Source of the DNA: a virus
Strand: one strand, 5' to 3'
DNA length: 39,133 bases
IMG/VR virus record: IMGVR_UViG_3300025011_000094
Span: 1 to 39,133 of that record
Made by a program: the position numbers and the translations under genes. Position 1 is the stretch's first letter, and each line of letters begins with the position of its first letter. Under the pieces are notes generated by a model, which had not been told where the DNA came from, made no database searches, and worked only from the letters and a program-made list of their open reading frames with translations. Below are positions 1-7,094 of this stretch, in pieces.

Positions 1-2
1 TT

Positions 3-605
3 GAGGCAGGAGATAAATCACCACTTCAAGTTACACAATTTGAAGCAGATATTAGAATTGCAGAACAATTGACTAAAATTTACCTTGAAGGTGGCGGTGG
101 AGGAAATAGTTATGAATCCTATGCTTTACCTTGGTATTTTGCAGCTATGCATACTTCAATTGATTGTTTTGAAAAGAGAAATAAAAAAGGTTATATTTTT
201 ACAATTGGAGATGAACAACCTACACCATATTTAAGAGGACAGGATATTGAGAGAGTATTTGGTTATAAACCTCAATTTGATAAAATAAGTGCGGAAGATT
301 TGTTGACTATGGCAAGTCGGCAATATGATGTTTATCATATTATGGTTGAAGAAGGTAGCCATTTTAGACGTAGTGGAACTAAAGTTGTTAAGGAATGGAC
401 GGAATTGCTAGGACAAAGAGCAATTAGACTCTCTGACCATAAAAAACTAGGTGAAGTTATTGTGTCAACTATTCAAATTGCAGAAGGTGAATCAGTAGAC
501 AAGGTTGTTTCTAGTTGGGATGGTTCGACAAGCGTAGTTGTAGCCAAAGCTATTGAATCGTTAAGCAAGAATGTATCTAATTCAAATGGATTGATAAAGT
601 TTTAA
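3..605 (+). CDS. VWA-domain-like phage protein, 5' truncated by window edge
   Basis: The reading frame is open from the first bases of the window, so only the C-terminal 200 or so residues are present and the true start lies outside. The visible part has a glycine run (GGGGG), then a hydrophobic-aromatic block (YALPWYFAAMHT), KKGYIFTIGDE and a YHIMVEEGSHF strand. This pattern resembles the C-terminal half of VWA-type proteins that large phages carry, where KKGYIFTIGDE is the later strand of the fold. The metal-binding DxSxS site would be upstream and cannot be checked. It is followed after 20 bases by the adenylosuccinate synthetase with its own ribosome binding site, so the two probably share a transcript. 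The family call is inference from pattern memory. Confidence 0.6.
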   Translation, partial: EAGDKSPLQVTQFEADIRIAEQLTKIYLEGGGGGNSYESYALPWYFAAMHTSIDCFEKRNKKGYIFTIGDEQPTPYLRGQDIERVFGYKPQFDKISAEDLLTMASRQYDVYHIMVEEGSHFRRSGTKVVKEWTELLGQRAIRLSDHKKLGEVIVSTIQIAEGESVDKVVSSWDGSTSVVVAKAIESLSKNVSNSNGLIKF

Positions 606-625
606 TTTATTAGGAGGAAGCAATA

Positions 626-1831
626 ATGAAAGAAATTAAGGTAGTAATCGGATCAAATTGGGGAGATGAAGGAAAGGGTTTGTTTACAGATTATTTCTCT
701 TCTCAACATAAAGATGGCATTGTTGTTAGATTTAACGGAGGATCACAGGCTAGTCATACAGTGACTACATCAGATGGCAATAGACATGCTTTCAGTCATT
801 TTTGTTCCGGAACCCTATCTGGTCTGCCTAGCTATCTTAGTTCTTTCTTTATTGCTAATCCTATCCTTTTTAGAAAAGAGTTTGAAATAGTAAGTAATTT
901 TTCTAAACCAAAGGTATATATGAATAAAAATTGTTTAGTAACCACTCCTTACGATATGATAATTAATCAAATTGTAGAAATAAGCAGAGGGAATATAAGA
1001 CATGGAAGTTGTGGTCTTGGATTTAACGAGACAATTGAAAGAAATAGAGTATTTGATTATGGAAAAATATCTGTTGGAAACTTATTTGATAAAAACCTAA
1101 TGGCACATGCTATTGATAGTATTAGGAAGTATCATATTCCTATGAGATTAAAATCTTTAGGAGTGTCTTTAATTCCAAAAATGTATCAAGACTTATTAAA
1201 AGATGATTCAATCATGAAGAATTATCTAGATGATATTGATTTCTTATTAGACAATGTAAATATTATTGATAACAGTATCCTTGAAAAATATGATTCAGTA
1301 ATATTTGAGGGAGCACAAGGACTTAGACTTGATCAATCTCATAAATATTTTCCTCATGTTACACGTTCTAACACAGGAATAAAAAATGTTGTTAGTATAT
1401 TAGAAGAATCTAAACTTAACTATGACAATATGGAAATTATTTACGCTACCAGACCATATTTAACAAGACATGGAGTAGGACAATTTCCAAATGAAGTTGA
1501 AGGAAAGATTTATCCAAGAATAGAAGATTTGACAAATGTACCAAATCCTTATCAGGGAACAATTAGATATGGTTTGTTAGATATAAGTAGTTTATCTGAA
1601 GAAATATCTAATGATTTGTTGAATATTAAAGATAAAGGGTTTAAATACGATGTAAGTTTAGGAATATCATGTATGGATCAAATTGATGATAAAATAGATT
1701 ATATTTTGGATTCTAAAAAGTTGGACACTGGTAAAGATGATTTTATTGATAAGGTTTTAGAAGTGATTGGAGTTGATAAAGGATATGTAAGTTATGGGCC
1801 AACTAGGGATACAATTGAAGAACTAGGATAA
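626..1831 (+). CDS. purA: Adenylosuccinate synthetase family (PurA-like) protein
   Basis: GTP-dependent ligases of this family join aspartate to IMP on the way to AMP; phage PurZ relatives use dGMP to make 2-aminoadenine. The 401-residue protein is slightly shorter than the usual 420-430. The N-terminal loop GSNWGDEGKG (residues 9-18) carries the catalytic Asp14, and SQASHTV carries His44, the partner acid. Later motifs are FEGAQGLRLD with VTRSNTG (the IMP loop region), TRPYLTRHGVGQFP, and a shortened C-terminal part with RYGLLD. Because base and acid are both kept, the enzyme looks active. The start ATG has AGGAGG eight bases upstream. The sequence is far from bacterial PurA, so the substrate (IMP or dGMP) cannot be decided from the window. 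Regulation is not visible. Confidence 0.9.
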   Translation: MKEIKVVIGSNWGDEGKGLFTDYFSSQHKDGIVVRFNGGSQASHTVTTSDGNRHAFSHFCSGTLSGLPSYLSSFFIANPILFRKEFEIVSNFSKPKVYMNKNCLVTTPYDMIINQIVEISRGNIRHGSCGLGFNETIERNRVFDYGKISVGNLFDKNLMAHAIDSIRKYHIPMRLKSLGVSLIPKMYQDLLKDDSIMKNYLDDIDFLLDNVNIIDNSILEKYDSVIFEGAQGLRLDQSHKYFPHVTRSNTGIKNVVSILEESKLNYDNMEIIYATRPYLTRHGVGQFPNEVEGKIYPRIEDLTNVPNPYQGTIRYGLLDISSLSEEISNDLLNIKDKGFKYDVSLGISCMDQIDDKIDYILDSKKLDTGKDDFIDKVLEVIGVDKGYVSYGPTRDTIEELG

Positions 1832-1867
1832 AAGAGTTATTTTCTGGGAAAGGAGTTTAAAAATTTT

Positions 1868-2044
1868 ATGATTAAAAGTCTTAGACTATATAGTAGCGAA
1901 AATGATATTAATTGTTCAACATGCAGAAGGTCTTTTAAGAACTATTATTCAGAAATAGATTATAAAATGATATGCGTGATGTATGATCGTATCATAAAAG
2001 ATCATGAAGTTTGTATTGATTGGGAATGTTGGTTAGATAATTAG
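1868..2044 (+). CDS. Small cysteine-containing protein (58 aa)
   Basis: A short open frame that starts MIKSLRLYSSEND after AAAGGAG with 9-10 bases of spacing. It holds a CSTC pair near residue 18 and two further cysteines near the end (VCIDWECW), which suggests a small zinc-binding fold. It sits between the synthetase and another Cys-rich micro-protein on the same strand. I do not recognise the family. Confidence 0.6.
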   Translation: MIKSLRLYSSENDINCSTCRRSFKNYYSEIDYKMICVMYDRIIKDHEVCIDWECWLDN

Positions 2045-2098
2045 ATATCTCAAATAAAACAGATTTCAAATAGTTAGAAAAGAGTTGAAGTAATACAT

Positions 2099-2329
2099 AT
2101 GAAAGATATACCAAACTGCAAAATATGCAAATTAAAATGTTGTGGATGTTCTGGATATTATACATGCCTAATGCGTCGAAACGAAAATGGTCATAAAATA
2201 GAAGATTGTACATTTATGGCTAGTAAATATTATTTGCTTACTGAGTATTTGAGCTATGAAAAAGGTTTGAATATGAGATTATGTAATTACGATGAAGTGT
2301 GTAAAAGTTTAGTGGAAGCATGGGAATAG
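2099..2329 (+). CDS. Small cysteine-rich protein (76 aa)
   Basis: The N-terminal part has seven cysteines in 30 residues (CKICKLKCCGCSGYYTC), a likely zinc-binding knuckle, followed by a helical tail. Its ATG lies 18 bases after GAGTTGAAG, a weak ribosome binding site. The gene is placed just before the Pth2-like gene (16-base gap), so both are probably co-transcribed. No function can be assigned. Confidence 0.6.
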   Translation: MKDIPNCKICKLKCCGCSGYYTCLMRRNENGHKIEDCTFMASKYYLLTEYLSYEKGLNMRLCNYDEVCKSLVEAWE

Positions 2330-2345
2330 GAAGGAGAAATGTAAT

Positions 2346-2684
2346 ATGGAAGATGAATTAGTAGAATATTTTATTGTTAATTCGGAATTAAATATGTCTG
2401 CTGGCAAGGTTGCTGCCCAAATTGGACATGTAGCAACAATAATTGCAGTAGAATATTCAAATGCTGGAAATGAAGACTTTGATAATTGGTATCAAAAAGA
2501 TCAGAAGAAAATAATTCTAAGAGGGAAACAAAAGGATTTAGAAAAATTAATTGAAGCTGGATTCTATTATATTAGAGATAATGGATTGACTGAAATTCCA
2601 AGTGGAAGTTTGACATGTTGTGGTTTGCCTCCTATGCTAAAAAGTGAAGCACAGAAATATGTGAAGAGATTACAATTGTATTAA
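2346..2684 (+). CDS. pth2: Pth2-family peptidyl-tRNA hydrolase
   Basis: Pth2 enzymes free tRNA from stalled peptidyl-tRNA; they are typical of archaea and eukaryotes and rarer in bacteria, where Pth1 is the usual form. The 112-residue length matches the single Pth2 domain. The family signature is visible: NSELNMSAGKVAAQIGHVA at residues 12-30, with the conserved lysine and histidine of the K-x-x-A-Q-x-x-H core, then KKIILRGK and a C-terminal TEIPSGSLTCCGLPP that matches the usual T-x-I-x-P-G-T-x-T-x-L-A-x-G-P strand. AGGAGAAATGTAAT precedes the ATG. It may help salvage tRNA during infection; that role is inference. Confidence 0.85.
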   Translation: MEDELVEYFIVNSELNMSAGKVAAQIGHVATIIAVEYSNAGNEDFDNWYQKDQKKIILRGKQKDLEKLIEAGFYYIRDNGLTEIPSGSLTCCGLPPMLKSEAQKYVKRLQLY

Positions 2685-2729
2685 GATTAAAAGAATAGAT
2701 TCATTGGATTTAGAAAGGAGATGAAATAA

Positions 2730-2927
2730 ATGGATCTAGCAGATGTAATTAAAAATTGTAAAGAAGACGAAGTATATAAAGCTACTTTTGCATTAAATGA
2801 GCATTGGTATATTACTAAAAGAGCAGGATTTATTTGGTATTGTGATGAGAATGGTAAAGCATTTGAAGATATGTCGGCAGTACCTTTAACTTATAGTAAT
2901 TTAAGGGCCGAGTATGAAATAGTTTAA
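2730..2927 (+). CDS. Hypothetical protein (65 aa)
   Basis: Begins at ATG with AAAGGAGATG eight bases upstream. The protein is acidic and aromatic (EHWYITKRAGFIWYCDENG) and has the look of a small beta-sheet fold. It is followed by a short gap and a zinc-finger protein. I do not recognise it. Confidence 0.6.
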   Translation: MDLADVIKNCKEDEVYKATFALNEHWYITKRAGFIWYCDENGKAFEDMSAVPLTYSNLRAEYEIV

Positions 2928-2974
2928 AACAAGTCTTTTATCTTTTTATATTAAAGAAAGGAGGAAAATATTTA

Positions 2975-3238
2975 ATGAAACCAATATTCCAATGTGATTT
3001 CTGTACAATGCTACTCCCAAAAGAAGAAATGGAAATCCATGAGAAAGCATGTGATTATAATATAAAAAATAAAACTTGTTTGACTTGTAAAAATGCTAGG
3101 ATGCGAGATGGCAGGTTACAATATTGTAGAGTTGGAGAGCAAATGAATGTGCAACATGGATTTATAATTAAGACTTATCCGGTAGTTGGTTGTGATAAGT
3201 GGGAATTTGGGATTCCGAATGATATTAAGGGGATTTGA
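2975..3238 (+). CDS. Two-part zinc-finger protein (87 aa)
   Basis: Residues 5-27 read FQCDFC followed by a spacer and H-x4-C, close to a C2H2/C2HC finger (C7, C10, H22, C27). A second cluster, CLTCKNARMRDG with a later YCRV and a VVGCDKWEF end, resembles the Cys-rich cores of small phage proteins that finish in CDKWE. A strong AAAGGAGG lies before the ATG. Likely a nucleic-acid or protein-binding zinc protein; partner unknown. The gene ends directly at a G-rich tract. Confidence 0.7.
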   Translation: MKPIFQCDFCTMLLPKEEMEIHEKACDYNIKNKTCLTCKNARMRDGRLQYCRVGEQMNVQHGFIIKTYPVVGCDKWEFGIPNDIKGI

Positions 3239-3277
3239 GGTGTTTTGGTTTGGTTGGGTTGGAAGGTTGGAAGGGGT
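3239..3277 (+). repeat. G-rich low-complexity tract, possible two-layer G-quadruplex
   Basis: Immediately after the zinc-finger stop codon the plus strand shows eight GG or longer runs separated by two to six bases, in a genome that is otherwise about 30 percent GC. Such spacing can form a two-tetrad quadruplex in DNA or RNA. It lies upstream of the MazF gene and may act as a boundary or terminator-like element; this is inference only. Confidence 0.4.
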
Positions 3278-3388
3278 GATTAGAATGTAAATAATGTAGA
3301 AATAAATATTTTGTTGGACAATGTATAAAAAACAAACTGTGTGCAATACTATTACCAAGGAAGTAAATTAAAGGTAAGGTGATAGTAT

Positions 3389-3781
3389 ATGCAAGTAATA
3401 AATAAAGTCCAAAGACAAATTAATAGAGGTGATATTTATCTTGCTAGTATGCCAGGAGGTGTTGGATCAGAGCAAGCTATGATTAATCGTCCAGTTGTAA
3501 TATTGCAAAATAATATGGGAAATAAATTTTCTCCAACAGTTACAATATGTCCTTTGACTTCACAACAAGGGAAAAGGTGGTTGCCGACCCACGTAAAACT
3601 TTTTAAAACAAAATGCCTTGCTACTCTTAGTATTGCTCTTGCAGAACAAATAACCACGATTTCAAAGGAAAGATTAACACGATTTATCGGAGTAGTTGAA
3701 AAATCTGAAATGTTTGCTATCGAGGACGCTTTACTTATACAAATGGGTATTACACCAAGAAATAATATTTCGTATGCATAA
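3389..3781 (+). CDS. MazF/PemK-like toxin-family protein without partner antitoxin
   Basis: MazF-family proteins are SH3-like barrel endoribonucleases. The hallmark strands are all visible: INRGDIYLASMPGGVGSEQ at residues 12-30, NRPVVILQNNMGNKFSPTVTICPLTSQ (the arginine and the threonine of the TS motif being the catalytic pair), LPTHVKL, and LAEQITTISKERL. Length, 130 residues, is close to the usual 110-120. The start is ATG 3389 with GGTAAGGTGATAG upstream. There is no MazE-like gene beside it; the next gene is a membrane protein. A second MazF domain is fused to an HTH 2 kb downstream. It may be a regulatory or defence nuclease rather than half of a classic pair. Confidence 0.88.
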   Translation: MQVINKVQRQINRGDIYLASMPGGVGSEQAMINRPVVILQNNMGNKFSPTVTICPLTSQQGKRWLPTHVKLFKTKCLATLSIALAEQITTISKERLTRFIGVVEKSEMFAIEDALLIQMGITPRNNISYA

Positions 3782-3807
3782 TAAAGAAGGAGAGATTAAA
3801 TTATAGA

Positions 3808-4374
3808 ATGATTGAAACAATTTGTTTTGCTTTTGCGTGGGCCAAAATAAAAAATAAATATAAATTATTACCTATTTTTAAGCATTGGAGTATCTACCCT
3901 GTTATATTTATGATGTTATTATATGTCTATCTTGAGTCTATGATATGGCAGGGTAATTATTCTTTGGTTGAATACGCTAACATTTTTAAAGGAACTTATT
4001 TATTTTGTTTTTTAATTTTGTCAGTACACTATAATATAATGAAAATATTCTTCTGTTCAATACCCCTTGTATGGTTAGGTAGTGCGTTAAATACAATAGC
4101 TATAAATGCCAATTTTGGTAAGATGCCTGTATTTTTTTCGAATTCGTGGGCAACTGGATATGCGAAACATGATATGTTTATTGAGGCATTAAAATATGGA
4201 GATTTTCATATAATGGGAAATGAATTTACAAAAATGATACCACTCTGCGACACATGGGATTTAGGATGGTGTGTGATGTCTCCAGGTGATATAATAATAA
4301 GATCGTTTGTATTTATAATTATTTATAATTCGACAAAAGCATCTAATCAAATACATATAATAAATAAAATATAA
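3808..4374 (+). CDS. DUF5317-like integral membrane protein
   Basis: The 188-residue protein has about four hydrophobic segments (near residues 25-42, 58-75, 80-100 and 165-178). The conserved core of DUF5317 proteins is readable: NANFGKMPVF, then a histidine-containing loop, FTKMIPL, and VMSPGDIIIRSFVF near the end. DUF5317 genes often sit with agr-type genes in Bacillota, and here it directly precedes the agr-like cluster. AAGGAGAG lies 13 bases before the ATG, a somewhat long spacing. A promoter follows the gene, so the receptor downstream can be transcribed separately. Its biochemical role is unknown. Confidence 0.7.
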   Translation: MIETICFAFAWAKIKNKYKLLPIFKHWSIYPVIFMMLLYVYLESMIWQGNYSLVEYANIFKGTYLFCFLILSVHYNIMKIFFCSIPLVWLGSALNTIAINANFGKMPVFFSNSWATGYAKHDMFIEALKYGDFHIMGNEFTKMIPLCDTWDLGWCVMSPGDIIIRSFVFIIIYNSTKASNQIHIINKI

Positions 4375-4383
4375 AATTATTTC

Positions 4384-4412
4384 TTGACTTAACACTTTGC
4401 GTATGATATACT
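4384..4412 (+). promoter_or_regulatory. Sigma-A type promoter for the receptor-agrD genes
   Basis: TTGACT, a 17-base spacer, and TATACT lie 40 bases upstream of the receptor start codon. Transcription would begin near 4419, giving a short leader. Confidence 0.75.
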
Positions 4413-4453
4413 TATACTAAGATAAAGAATAAAAATAAAGAGAGGTAATACAT

Positions 4454-5290
4454 ATGCAAAGTTTAACAAATTCATTACTTAATATGTTTTTAGTAAGTTT
4501 ACCAGAAGAATTATTTGTAGTAGCAATGGTACTTATTTGTACGGGAAAAGATGATCTACTAGATATTAGAATGTGGAGAACAAACATAAAATGGATTATA
4601 TTGCCGGCAATAGGAATGTCAATTATAGTGAATTTAGCAAAATTTATAAATATCCCAAAACCATATAATCAAATACTCGGCATGATAGTGTTATATATCT
4701 TACTTATAGTTGTAGTTAAAAATAATAACATTATAAAAGATAAGATAAAATACATACAAATATTTTCATATACCTTATTATCATTTGTTATTATTGCGAT
4801 CTTAGAAAGTGCTTATTGTCCATTGATCTGCTCACTTACAAAGACAACAATTGTTTATATTAACTCTCATTTTGTTTATAATTTTCTATCGGCATTGCCA
4901 GCAAGAATAGTGGAATATTCCACACTATTGTACCTTTTAATTAAAAGAAAAGATGATATAAAAATTAAATTATTTGATATAATTATAAGAAATAGTTTCT
5001 TAAAAAAGTCAATGATTGGTTTGCTAATAGGTATAGTAATTACAATAATTTATTTGATTAAACTTATAGGAGTAAATTTAATTTTAATTAACCTGTCATT
5101 TTTAGAACAACTGTTTATATCAGTTTTAATATTTATTATTCCGACTATTTCTATAACTTGGGTATTATTAATAGTTAATTATACTCTAAAATCTGAAAGA
5201 AGGTCTCAACAGACATACGAAAATCTTGCCATGCAAGACAACGTAATGGATGATGTAGATAATACCGATAAAGGAGGTGATATTCAATGA
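4454..5290 (+). CDS. AgrC-like membrane receptor lacking a kinase domain
   Basis: The 278-residue protein is almost entirely hydrophobic, with seven or so membrane segments between residues 10 and 250, then a polar, acidic tail of about 40 residues. This matches the size and layout of the sensing half of AgrC-type receptors, but there is no H-box, N-box or ATP-binding domain, so it cannot act as a histidine kinase. It overlaps the agrD-like gene by ATGA, so the two are translationally coupled. A diverged second copy of its last two thirds lies at 8644-9147. Likely role: binds or transports the cyclic peptide, or hands the signal to a cytoplasmic partner such as the HTH-MazF protein. Family assignment is inference from topology and position; an exporter or accessory protein is the alternative. 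Confidence 0.6.
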   Translation: MQSLTNSLLNMFLVSLPEELFVVAMVLICTGKDDLLDIRMWRTNIKWIILPAIGMSIIVNLAKFINIPKPYNQILGMIVLYILLIVVVKNNNIIKDKIKYIQIFSYTLLSFVIIAILESAYCPLICSLTKTTIVYINSHFVYNFLSALPARIVEYSTLLYLLIKRKDDIKIKLFDIIIRNSFLKKSMIGLLIGIVITIIYLIKLIGVNLILINLSFLEQLFISVLIFIIPTISITWVLLIVNYTLKSERRSQQTYENLAMQDNVMDDVDNTDKGGDIQ

Positions 5291-5406
5291 AAAACAAATA
5301 TACTATTCTCGCTGGATGCTTAGTATTAATTGCCACAACGTGTTCCTTAGTTTTAGCTTCTGCATTCTGGACATATCAACCCGAAACCCTAAAATGCTTT
5401 GAATAA
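5287..5406 (+). CDS. agrD: AgrD-like cyclic autoinducer pro-peptide with serine ring residue
   Basis: A 39-residue peptide preceded by a perfect AAAGGAGGTGATATT. It has the AgrD plan: a short basic start (MKNKY), a hydrophobic leader helix to about residue 24, the signal segment S25-A-F-W-T29, and the charged tail YQPETL. In clostridial relatives the segment before (H/Y)QPE is a five-residue ring closed on a cysteine, for example CLWFT in Clostridium perfringens. Here the aligned first residue is Ser25, which predicts a lactone rather than a thiolactone. Two other cysteines (11 and 19) lie in the leader. The processing enzyme AgrB is encoded 1 kb downstream. The gene was missed by a length cut-off and is easily overlooked. 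Confidence 0.85.
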   Translation: MKNKYTILAGCLVLIATTCSLVLASAFWTYQPETLKCFE

Positions 5407-5419
5407 TCTATAATACATA

Positions 5420-5445
5420 TAGGAGAAGGCTTCGGTCTTCTCCTA
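5420..5445 (+). terminator. UUCG-capped hairpin after agrD
   Basis: Eleven base pairs (TAGGAGAAGGC pairing with GTCTTCTCCTA, one G-U) enclose a C(UUCG)G tetraloop, an exceptionally stable RNA hairpin 13 bases after the agrD stop. The following bases are AT-rich but lack a clean T run, so it could be a terminator or a stabilising 3' end. Confidence 0.65.
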
Positions 5446-5469
5446 TAATCATAAAATAATGTAATGACA

Positions 5470-5488
5470 AACATATCAAATATATGTT
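5470..5488 (+). promoter_or_regulatory. Candidate operator overlapping the -35 box
   Basis: Inverted repeat AACATAT-N5-ATATGTT, whose right arm runs into the TTGACA of the HTH-MazF promoter. Binding here would block the polymerase, so autoregulation by the HTH protein is a reasonable guess. Confidence 0.45.
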
Positions 5489-5516
5489 GACATACACATC
5501 CATTGTAAGATATAAT
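5487..5516 (+). promoter_or_regulatory. Sigma-A type promoter for the HTH-MazF/agrB genes
   Basis: TTGACA, 18-base spacer, TATAAT; about 60 bases before the HTH-MazF start codon. A near-consensus, probably strong promoter unless repressed. Confidence 0.8.
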
Positions 5517-5575
5517 TATATTATTAAATACAGAATATTGAAATATCTTATAAAATTAAAAGGATGTGTGTTATT

Positions 5576-6364
5576 ATGTTTAACAAATTAATTACTAGAA
5601 AATCTAATACTGAGGAAAATATTAAAAAGGATTTTAAGAAATTGGCGAATTACGTTATGCTTGCCAAAGGAAATAGATCCATTGATAATTTTGCAGCAGA
5701 TTGTAAGGTTAGTGGGGATTATATGGAGGGTGTAATTAAAGCTAAAATGTCTACATACCCTGATATAACATTTCTTAAAGTTGTTTCAGATAATTCTCAA
5801 AACAGGGTTTCGTTTAAGGATTTAACTTTGGCTTGTGGTTATTCTAATTATGCAAATAATGATTTATTACAAATAAGGAATATAAAAATAGATCGTGGTG
5901 GAATATATTTTTGTAATTTTTCAGACATTGGGATTGATTCGGAGGTAACTGGCCATCGCCCGATTTGTATAATTCAGAATCCAGTAGGAAATGAGCGAAG
6001 CAGTAACACCAAAGTTTTAAGTATCACAAGTCGCAGTAAGGCAAAATTACCAACGCATATAGAAATCAGCAGTAAGGAATACCCTGGTTTAAGATGTGAT
6101 TCTATTATTTGCTGTGAATTAGAAGATACAATTAGCAAAAGAAGATTATTGTCTGGTTCAGGAGTAGTAGAAAAGATAGCACAATGTTCTCCAGAATTGC
6201 TATTACGTATCTCTGTTGCGGTAGCTAAGGCAGATGGAGTAATTGACTTAAATGTACCTGAAAAAGTTGCTATTGAAGCTTTAATGAATCTAAATAGAGG
6301 AATGCAAAAAACATTTCAATGTCAAAATAATTATAACACAGGGAGGCAAGTAGCATTTGCCTAA
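5576..6364 (+). CDS. XRE-family HTH fused to a MazF-like domain
   Basis: Residues about 18-85 form a Cro/CI-type helix-turn-helix (LAKGNRSIDNFAADCKVSG is the helix 1-3 region). Residues about 100-225 are a MazF-like barrel: IDRGGIYFCNFSDIGIDSE, HRPICIIQNPVGNE, SITSRSKAKLPTHIEI, and CELEDTISKRRL. The RP and TS positions that hold the MazF catalytic pair are kept. The start at ATG 5576 has AAAAGGA upstream; an in-frame ATG at 5564 overlaps that site and is unlikely. It lies between agrD and agrB, under its own promoter with a nearby inverted repeat. It may be a DNA-bound regulator that uses the MazF fold for peptide or protein sensing, or a toxin that controls its own gene. No AgrA-type response regulator exists in the window, which makes this the best candidate for the signal output. 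Confidence 0.8.
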   Translation: MFNKLITRKSNTEENIKKDFKKLANYVMLAKGNRSIDNFAADCKVSGDYMEGVIKAKMSTYPDITFLKVVSDNSQNRVSFKDLTLACGYSNYANNDLLQIRNIKIDRGGIYFCNFSDIGIDSEVTGHRPICIIQNPVGNERSSNTKVLSITSRSKAKLPTHIEISSKEYPGLRCDSIICCELEDTISKRRLLSGSGVVEKIAQCSPELLLRISVAVAKADGVIDLNVPEKVAIEALMNLNRGMQKTFQCQNNYNTGRQVAFA

Positions 6365-6380
6365 ATTGAAAGGAGTTTAA

Positions 6381-7094
6381 ATGAATTTAATTCAAATTAT
6401 ATCAAATAATTTAGCTTATAAAATGGTAAAGAAAGTTCCATTAGATCAAATTGAATATGCTTGGGAATGGGTTACAGGGTTATTCCCACAACTCTCCAAT
6501 AAGTTTGATATTAAAAAAATCAAAACTACTGAAGAACTTATAGGCGTATATAATCTCGCATTCATGGTTCCTGTTGGAGCAGTATTTAAGGGTTTGTTAT
6601 TAATTATTTTATCTTTAATTTTAGGAGTTTTTTGGCAAGTTATTGTAGTTGTTTTAACTTTTATGTCTTTAAGATCAATAGCAGGGGGAGCACATTTTAG
6701 TTCATATGTTAAATGTGTAATATTTTCTTTAATTCAGTTCCTTGGAATAGCATTAATTGCAAAATATATATTTCAGTATTGGTCGCACGCTAATCTGTGG
6801 AATTTATTAGTTTTCTGCATTTTAACTTCACTATATATAATAATTAAATATGTCCCCCGCGATTCATTTAATAAACCAATTACGAAAGTATTGGAAATTA
6901 AGAAATTTAAAAGATGGTCATTTTTATACCTAGTAGTATGGATTGCATTAATGACCATCTTACTATTTTTTAAATGCGAAAAGGTTGTTTTATCTAGTTG
7001 TTTTGGGTTACTATTAGAATTATTTACAGTTAGTAAGATGGGATATAAATCATTTTGCAAAATTAATCAAATTAATAACAAGGAGATAGTATAA
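6381..7094 (+). CDS. agrB: AgrB-type peptide-processing membrane endopeptidase
   Basis: AgrB cuts AgrD at the C-terminal side of the signal and forms the cyclic ester intermediate. The signature RSIAGGAHFSSYVKC (residues 98-112) holds the catalytic His105 and Cys112 with the standard seven-residue spacing. About five or six hydrophobic segments follow a soluble N-terminus; at 237 residues it is longer than the 190 of staphylococcal AgrB but normal for clostridial types. AAAGGAG lies seven bases upstream of the ATG. It shares the transcript of the HTH-MazF gene. Its stop overlaps the start of the downstream nuclease (TAATG). Because the cyclisation chemistry uses the substrate's ring residue, a serine in AgrD is compatible. 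Confidence 0.93.
   Translation: MNLIQIISNNLAYKMVKKVPLDQIEYAWEWVTGLFPQLSNKFDIKKIKTTEELIGVYNLAFMVPVGAVFKGLLLIILSLILGVFWQVIVVVLTFMSLRSIAGGAHFSSYVKCVIFSLIQFLGIALIAKYIFQYWSHANLWNLLVFCILTSLYIIIKYVPRDSFNKPITKVLEIKKFKRWSFLYLVVWIALMTILLFFKCEKVVLSSCFGLLLELFTVSKMGYKSFCKINQINNKEIV

Noticed and set aside
3116-3358. 80-codon minus-strand frame over the G-rich tract
   Set aside because: It is antisense to the zinc-finger gene and the low-complexity tract, has no ribosome binding site, and its sequence is compositionally biased.
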